Shown in pieces: positions 57,290 through 64,000 of a stretch of DNA of 64,000 nucleotides. Each line of letters starts with the position of its first letter. Position 1 is the first letter of the stretch. Location of the stretch: assembly GCF_003473485.1 (NCBI RefSeq), contig NC_053045.1, positions 57,330,494 through 57,394,493 on the forward strand. Reading direction: 5' to 3'. A program made the position numbers and the translations under genes. This DNA is from Medicago truncatula (taxonomy: Eukaryota > Streptophyta > Magnoliopsida > Fabales > Fabaceae). The notes under the pieces are model-generated. The model saw nothing but the letters and a program-made list of their open reading frames with translations, made no database searches and was not told the DNA's origin.

Positions 57290-58476
57290 AGAATCGAAAC
57301 TGGATGGAGATAATACAGAAGTAGCAACTTCAATATATAATTGAGGATGTTTTCTATTTGACAATGTTACAAAGTAGTATTAATCATGTTGTCAAGCTTG
57401 AACATGCATTGTACGTTCTTATTCTCTGAGTCCTCATACAAGAGTTATTCAAATGAAATACATACTATAATCAGATTGATTAATCTATGTTAAGGCACCA
57501 AAAACTTCTCAATCTCGTGTTCTTTGTTTTTGTATTAATCTAAAAGTACTTCTATATACCATGTTTGTTTCCCTCTTGATATAAAGTGTATATAATTTCA
57601 ATTTCTAACCTTGTTTATACCCTCATATGAAAGAATCTCCTAATTTTCCCTTTACACTTCTTTAAAAAAGATACACTATTGGTACTATAAGCGATGTTTA
57701 AAAATCAAACGAAGATTTACACCTTCTCTAATCTAGTTATTTGGACGATTCAATCACAATTTCATCTAAAATTGAACCGTCTAAAGCAATTGAACCATGA
57801 TTTGGAGGTCTCGTTGGTTTAATTCAATTTCAATTATTAAGATATTGACAATAAGTAAACTTGAATCTAACATCTTATAACACACAAAATGATGTGTTAG
57901 CAATCAGTGAAACATTTTTGAACTCTAACAATACATGTTTAACGTGAAACAAAAGTTATTCATGCACTTGTAATTGTATAGTTCTCTATATGAATTTATA
58001 ATTTCGCATTATAAAAGAGTATAACACCCACAGCATTAGATTCAATCGACTGAGAAAAACTGCAATAAAACATTACTCGTTAAAAAAATTACTCATATTC
58101 GGACTTGTGTTTCGAAATAAATTTTCAAAGTTGAAATGGTAACCATCTAACAATCACATTTTTTTACTCAACATCTAACAATCACCTCACACGAAGATAT
58201 AGACTGCTTGATTAGCAACTACAACAAATTCATCACTCCTTTTCCACGTGAGTAGAAATTCCTGACACAAATTTGTAAGACATGTTTGTTTTTTTGGGCA
58301 TCATAGGGCTAAAGTTTTCGGGCTGTTGGATATAAATATGTTTGAATATTTTCATCATTTGAGTTAGTTTTGAAATCTAACATTGCTTCTGTTTTCAAGT
58401 GTTTGGGGCACTCTTGAGGTGGCTTTTGATGAGATCCAAAACCATTTTACAATTTTGTACCCTACATTTTTTTTTT

Positions 58477-58762
58477 GGGTTAATAGTATTTTTCACCCCT
58501 GTAATATATGTCATTTCCGATTTTCGCCCCTATAAAATTTTCGGTTTGATTTACACCATCGTAAAATTTTTATTTTTCGGAAAACGCCCTTAATAGGCCA
58601 TTCAAAAACCAAAATTTCTTGAAAAAAAATTCTGAAAATGGCCTATTAAGGGTGTTTTCTGAAAAATAAATTTTTTACAAGGGTGCAAATTAAACCGAAA
58701 ATTTAATAAGAGCGAAAACCGAAAATGACATATACTACAGAGGTGAAAAACACTATTAAACC
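58477..58762. mobile_element. Mutator-type MITE, diverged copy
   Basis: Arms GGGTTAATAGTATTTTTCAC and GTGAAAAACACTATTAAACC are inverted. Central AAACCAAAATTTCTTG and AAAAATTCTGAAAATGG match the element at 45393-45650. No clear target duplication is left, so it is older or was moved. Confidence 0.75.
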
Positions 58763-58940
58763 TTTATACTTTTCAATTTCAATCGTATTTTTTTTTTGTT
58801 TTAAAAATTCAACTCTCAATTTTCCCAAACATGAGTTTTTATAAAAATAAATATTTGAGCTCGTTCGAAATTTCTGAAAAACTCAAACTTCATAAAACTT
58901 AAAAGTAAGGCCACGTTTACTAGTATGAAGTAAGTATATA

Positions 58941-59061
58941 CTCCTTCTAATATCAAATGTAAGAAATTTTTCACTTTTTAGGTTCATCTAATAAATGATG
59001 TATGTTGTCTATAATAAAAACCACATACATCTTGTTTTTACATTTGAGACCGGAGGAGGTA
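58941..59061. mobile_element. Short MITE (CTCCTTCTAATATCAAATGT family)
   Basis: Left end CTCCTTCTAATATCAAATGT pairs with the right end ACATTTGAGACCGGAGGAGG. Its ends resemble those of the MITE at 37251-38008. Confidence 0.6.
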
Positions 59062-59082
59062 CGTATAATGAGATAGGGTAGT

Positions 59083-59268
59083 GTTAACTTGTGCCCTTAG
59101 GGCAAATGTTAAGAAATCCAAAAGAATAAATATTCATTAAAATTTTGTGCATTCAATTCATTAAAAAGTTAAAGATTAAATGTAATACAGACATTTCAAT
59201 AAACTATTTTTATATTTGATGTATTAACCTGTACCTTAAGGGTACAAGTTAACATTTCCCGATAGGAT
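59083..59268. mobile_element. MITE with GCCCTTAGGGC-type ends
   Basis: Left GTTAACTTGTGCCCTTAGGG and right CCTTAAGGGTACAAGTTAAC form inverted ends. Related ends (TAGTGCCC, GCATTAGTTAAGG) appear near 29050 and 51450. Confidence 0.6.
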
Positions 59269-59399
59269 ACGATGAAATACTAACTAAGAATGATGTATTT
59301 CTCTAAAAAAAAAAAATGTGGTATTTCCGAAAATAATGATAACAATGATTTTGACATTAATGTTTTAAAAAACTGCACACTATTGTTGATTGTATTTTT

Positions 59400-59571
59400 C
59401 TAACATGTGCAAATTTGCATATGTTAAGAAATTTAAAGTAGCAAGTTTATATTGAAACTTGTGTATTTTACATTAAATATATATTCTTTTTAATAACAAC
59501 CATGGTTTTTAATAAAAAGTTGCTTCTTTTAGTATTATTAACATGTGCAATATTGCACATGATAGAAAAAT
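59400..59571. mobile_element. Short MITE, intact relative of 37426-37905
   Basis: Left arm TAACATGTGCAAATTTGCAT and right arm AACATGTGCAATATTGCACA are each self-palindromic in part and inverted to one another. 172 bp, no coding. Confidence 0.65.
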
Positions 59572-61029
59572 CCTTATTGTTTAGGGAAGTCTAATATAAT
59601 TCAAAATGAACCCATAAAAATATTGCTCCACGGTGGATCAATTTTAACCACCATTTGATTAGATTTTCTATCATGCTCCACTCATCCCAAATCTAACCCC
59701 AACTCTATCTCTCTCATTGTACCTTATCTCTTCTCTTTTTCAACTATGTAGTACAACTATAATTTTTCTCTAATTTTTTCTCGGAACCGATTGTTTCATT
59801 GTTAACAAAAGCTCAATACTAAAATAAAAAATTTGGAAGAAAATGGTATAATTTTTTTTATGAATAATTTTGTCTTGGATTATTCATCTTATGGATCTCA
59901 CTAATTTGTTTGAGTTTTGTCAATTTGAATTAACATTAATTTCTTGAATAAGGTAACATTACGTAATTTATTAATCCGTTAAAAGCTAGCAACAAGTCCA
60001 ATGTTATGGATCAAAAATTAAAATAATTGAAGAGTTAAGTATATGTTTTATAAAAAAAAAAATGTTTCAACGACCCAGAAAAAAATAGAGGATTGCAAAA
60101 AAAAAAAATTAAAAATTAATAGGGGGAGATGTAAAATTAATGCATAACTTTACATGCAATTGAAGCAAGATTCTTCAATTATGTACATAATCCATTATAA
60201 ATTAATCTTTTTCAGTGAGGTTGGCATTTCATTTTGCACGGTGGGTTCATTTTTTAGAAAGAATAAAATTGGTGTGAACTGTGAAGTAGAAAATTGTTGA
60301 AAGTTGAAGAAAGCTAGTTAGCTTCACTAATGCTTTATGAATCAATTGCCAAAAGATCATCAATGAAAGTTTAATTGTGAATGGATATTTGGCCAGACAA
60401 AGGAAGAAGAAGAGAGTAGTGCAATGAGAGAGAATTGATGAGTCAAATTTAATGTTGATAGACTATGATAAAATTTTATGGGATAATCTAATCTAATGGT
60501 AATAAAAATTGGTCCATCATGGACCAAAACTTCAATAGGTCCAAGCTAAATGGCACCTAGAAAATAATTCCCAAGCCTTTGAAATAAGTTGACAGGGTAT
60601 AATGCTCTAATCCAATAAATAACGTCTGAGTCGTAACTCTTGATGAATTTTAGGCGATAAAAAATTACGATAAGATAAATTCGAAGATTTTTAAGCAATG
60701 CGAGAAGTCTAGAAAGCAACCTTGAAACCATAAACGAGGAAGAAAGTGAAGCCCAAATCGAAATCGAAATATTGCAATTTGCAAGCGGGAAAATATCGGT
60801 TCCACTTCAACATCATTGGCGCGAATTATTCGTTTTTCAGTACCACGTCATCACGACTCTAACACTACACCATACCCTAGAACCGCAAAATCACACGGCT
60901 AAAAATCCCTTAAATAAATCCCCATCATGATTATTCCATTTTCACTCTCTCACGCTTTGAAATAAAAATCTCTCTCGCGCTCCTCTTTCTCTCACACACT
61001 CACGAAACCCTCGATCTGAGACAAAAACC

Positions 61030-64000
61030 ATGGCTAGAACTTCCAAATCTCACGTTTCTAGCGCCTCCAATTCATCTTCTTCCGAAGAAGAAGAGGTTGA
61101 GAACGTGAACGATCAGATCGAAGAAGAGGACGAAGAAGAACTCGAAGCCGTTGCTCGTTCCGCTGGCTCCGACGATGAGGATGCGCCAGATGAACCCGCC
61201 GCCGATGATGACGGCGTCGATGAAGAGGATGAAAATCAGGTAAAAGTTAATTCAGAATCAGCATTTTGTTAATTTCATAATTTATTTTATTTTATTTTTA
61301 TTTATTTTTTATTTTTACAATGTTAATTGTAGGATGAAAGTGTTAATCCTGAGATTAGTAAGCGTGAGAAAGCTAGGTTAAAGGAATTGGAACGGTTGAA
61401 GAAACAGAAGGTTCAGGAGATATTGGATGCACAAAATGCATCTATTGATGCCACTATGGTGCGTGTATTATTATTATTCACTTTTACTGTAATGGTTTTC
61501 TTCTTAATTTTGTTGTTAATTTGATTGAGATAAATTATTTGTATTGTAGAATACTAAAGGAAAAGGACGATTGAAGTATCTGTTGCAGCAAACTGAGTTG
61601 TTTGCTCATTTTGCTAAAAGTGGTCAATCTTCGTCTCAGAAGAAGGCTAAGGGAAGGTACTTTCTCAAGATTAATTGCATAATTGTTTTTCGTTTTTCTG
61701 TTAGTATTGAGTTTTTACCGTATAGATAATTGTCCTTTTGTGTGCAAGTTATTTAATGGGGTTTGGGAAATTTCTATACCCTATACTGTATCCATAAATT
61801 GTGAAAGAAAAGAGTTAATTATTTGATGAATGGGCAGTTTTTTCTACTTGAGTGTTTTAGATCTTCCACTGGAATTAGTTGTCTGTTTTAGTTTCCAATG
61901 CAGATAACATGGTTCAGCAAAACTTTCCTTTTCGAATTAAACTTTATGCAATTCTCACAATTATTAAATATACAAGTGAATGTATTCTGAATGCAGAGTG
62001 TTTTAAAGCGACTTGTATATAAAGATTGTTAGAATGAGTGAGCTATGCAATTTGCTCCTTAATTTTTACTGGTGGTGGGCAAAGTTTAGACAGGCAATAA
62101 ACTTAAGAATTGCGATTGATCTGATACTGACCTTCTCTTGTGTTAAAGAACTTGTATTGAAATAAATGTTGTTTGTTTTAGGGGACGCCATGCATCAAAG
62201 ATTACTGAGGAAGAGGAAGATGAAGAATACCTTAAAGAAGAAGAAGGAGGGTTAGGAAATACACGGCTGGTTACTCAACCATCATGTAAGCTATATTTTC
62301 TTTTTGTGTGTGCATTGGTGCAGTGATAAGATGGTTATCTCTTACCCTTCCGTTCTTTATGTCTAAGATAGCACATGCTTTCATTTCTCACATTTCATTG
62401 CCTTTTTTTTGGAAAATAAATGCTGGAATATCTGCTTCCTGTCATAATATTGGTTGAGAGTGCTCTGGTGTGCAAGCTATTTGTTGCGTTCTGAAAGGTT
62501 GATTTCTCATATGGGATACATGTGTTCTTGTTTGAATACATCTTGAGTTTGGTATTGTTTTTGGAGTTGGATGCAATTGCACCAGTATATGGGATTAATC
62601 TTTACGGCTTTATGTGTACTCTTTCTATTTTCCTTTTTGGTTGATTTCTGGTTGGTTGTACAATCTACAGCCAGCCAGTTTAGATCTGATGGACGGTCTT
62701 ATTTTTTTTTTTTTGGGGGGGCGCTCCTTTAATACTTGGATTCTTTCTGTTCATATTTGATATTAATTTTTAATTTTGGTTCATAGAAATGTGAAATTGG
62801 TTATTTATTCAACAGGTATCCAAGGGAAAATGCGGGATTACCAACTTGCTGGGCTAAACTGGCTCATACGTCTGTATGAGAATGGAATAAACGGAATTTT
62901 AGCTGATGAAATGGTAAGTTGGTAGGCTTAGAGAAGCTCATTTAAATATACACTTGAACATAATTTCCATGTGATATGTAATACTGATGAGGTATGGTCT
63001 CGTTTTTAAAAGTCATGATGAATAAATATGTTGTTGATCTGCAGGGACTTGGCAAAACTTTACAAACTATATCTTTGCTGGGCTATCTACATGAGTTCAG
63101 AGGAATAACGGGTCCACATATGGTTGTTGCTCCAAAATCCACTCTTGGAAATTGGATGAATGAGATTCGACGCTTTTGTCCAGTTTTACGGGCAGTCAAG
63201 TTCCTCGGTAGCCCTGATGAAAGGGTAAGACTAGCTTTGATAGTGTGAATTATTTTATCAAGGGTTATTATTGGTATTGACACTTTTTATCTATTGTTTT
63301 TAAATAACTACAGAAGCATATAAAAGAGGAGTTATTGGTGGCTGGAAAATTTGATGTGTGTGTGACAAGTTTTGAAATGGTAATCAAGGAGAAACCCACA
63401 TTCCGTCGATTTAGTTGGCGTTATGTTATTATTGATGAAGCCCATCGGATAAAAAATGAGAACTCCCTCCTGTCCAAAACAATGAGGGAATATAAAACAA
63501 ACTACCGACTCCTTATAACTGGCACACCGCTACAGGTATACCATATTATTTTCTTTAAAGATATAATTTATTTGATTTTTGGTCTCTTCCTAACTTGATA
63601 ATTAACTTACCAAATTCTGTCTAATTGAATTTGTAATAAACTCATGTTGTGCAGTTGATAATTTATACTTTTATTTGGGCGGTGTTTAGTTTCTGAGCCT
63701 GACTTTTTAATAAGTTGTGGAGTTGATAAATTATGCTTTTATTTGGCGTTATTGTGTAGTTTCTTAACCTGACTATTTTATATGCTCTTCATGGACTGTA
63801 GTTGGTTGAAAAGATATGAATGATCACCCTCCACACTTCTGTTATAAGTTCTACATAAATCTTTTTGTTTCATTTCCTTAACTTATTAACTCTTTCTTTT
63901 AGTGTGAAGGGAATATTATTAGGCAAGAATATGTTAGATGTAGTTAGCTTTCTACTCATGCAACTTTAGTAAATTTCCATTAGAAGTAAGATTGAATAAA
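61030..64000 (+). CDS. ISWI-type chromatin remodelling ATPase, 5' part
   Basis: SNF2-family motor that slides and spaces nucleosomes in the nucleus; plant homologues are CHR11/CHR17. Seven exons are present: 61030-61239, 61333-61458, 61550-61656, 62182-62285, 62816-62913, 63045-63224, 63314-63535, giving 349 residues. The gene continues beyond the window; the last 465 bases are intron. Residues 1-80 are acidic. An autoinhibitory-type region reads [17 protein letters not shown], then [17 protein letters not shown]. The motor starts at about residue 180 ([20 protein letters not shown]): motif I DEMGLGKT is split by an intron between Met and Gly, motif Ia is [12 protein letters not shown], motif II DEAH, motif [11 protein letters not shown]. 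The second motor lobe and the HAND-SANT-SLIDE domains must lie outside. The start codon lies in a strong context (AACCATGGC). Confidence 0.97.

Larger units (their letters stand above)
57290..60950. other. Intergenic, 3.6 kb, with MITEs
   Basis: Holds the 3' untranslated region of the Glu-rich gene, then MITEs near 58477-58762, 58941-59061, 59083-59268 and 59400-59571. AT-rich DNA follows up to the ISWI promoter. No further gene is seen. Confidence 0.5.

Noticed and set aside
1-64000. CRISPR array, operon, ribosomal RNA or prokaryotic island
   Set aside because: Repeats present are transposon ends or microsatellites without regular spacers; genes are intron-bearing and independent.

Overview
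The window is nuclear DNA from a flowering plant. The genes have GT-AG introns, the intergenic DNA is AT-rich, and short inverted-repeat transposons are common. Gene content and repeat style suggest a legume of the Medicago type; this attribution is inference, not a database match. Nine protein-coding genes can be read with consistent exon phases (one runs off the right edge), plus one decayed gene and several gene or LINE fragments.

Layout: 0-10 kb is repeat-rich: a LINE 3' fragment (about 2.55-3.86 kb, minus), a hAT element with a perfect 8-bp target duplication (5.77-6.67 kb) and a decayed plastid acyl-carrier-protein gene (7.0-9.0 kb, minus). Then follow a VAP27-type ER membrane protein (10.8-13.9 kb, plus), a 14-exon vacuolar NHX cation/proton antiporter (14.85-17.96 kb, minus), a CDK-like kinase with an N-myristoylation start (22.5-25.4 kb, minus) and an F-box protein (27.2-30.7 kb, plus). 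A CASP-like membrane protein lies at 32.0-33.3 kb (minus) and a second, divergent one at 43.2-44.6 kb (plus). Next come a bHLH factor with an ACT-like C-terminus (53.6-54.2 kb, plus), a Glu-rich, probably myristoylated protein carrying a 9-residue repeat (56.0-57.3 kb, plus) and the first seven exons of an ISWI chromatin remodeller (61.0 kb to beyond the right edge).

The 33-43 kb and 45-53 kb intervals are transposon nests. In the first, a hAT element that carries a LINE endonuclease fragment sits inside a Stowaway-like MITE, next to a three-deep MITE nest. In the second, a solo LTR with a 5-bp target duplication and a hAT element with an 8-bp duplication have landed in an older local duplication that also flanks a poly(A)-binding-protein RRM fragment.

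The genes are functionally unrelated neighbours, as is usual in plant euchromatin; I see no operon-like or cluster logic and no convincing new biological system. The most rewarding structures are the nested insertions, the palindrome array inside the LTR, and the decayed ACP locus. Exon limits were set by hand from splice signals, reading phase and family similarity.
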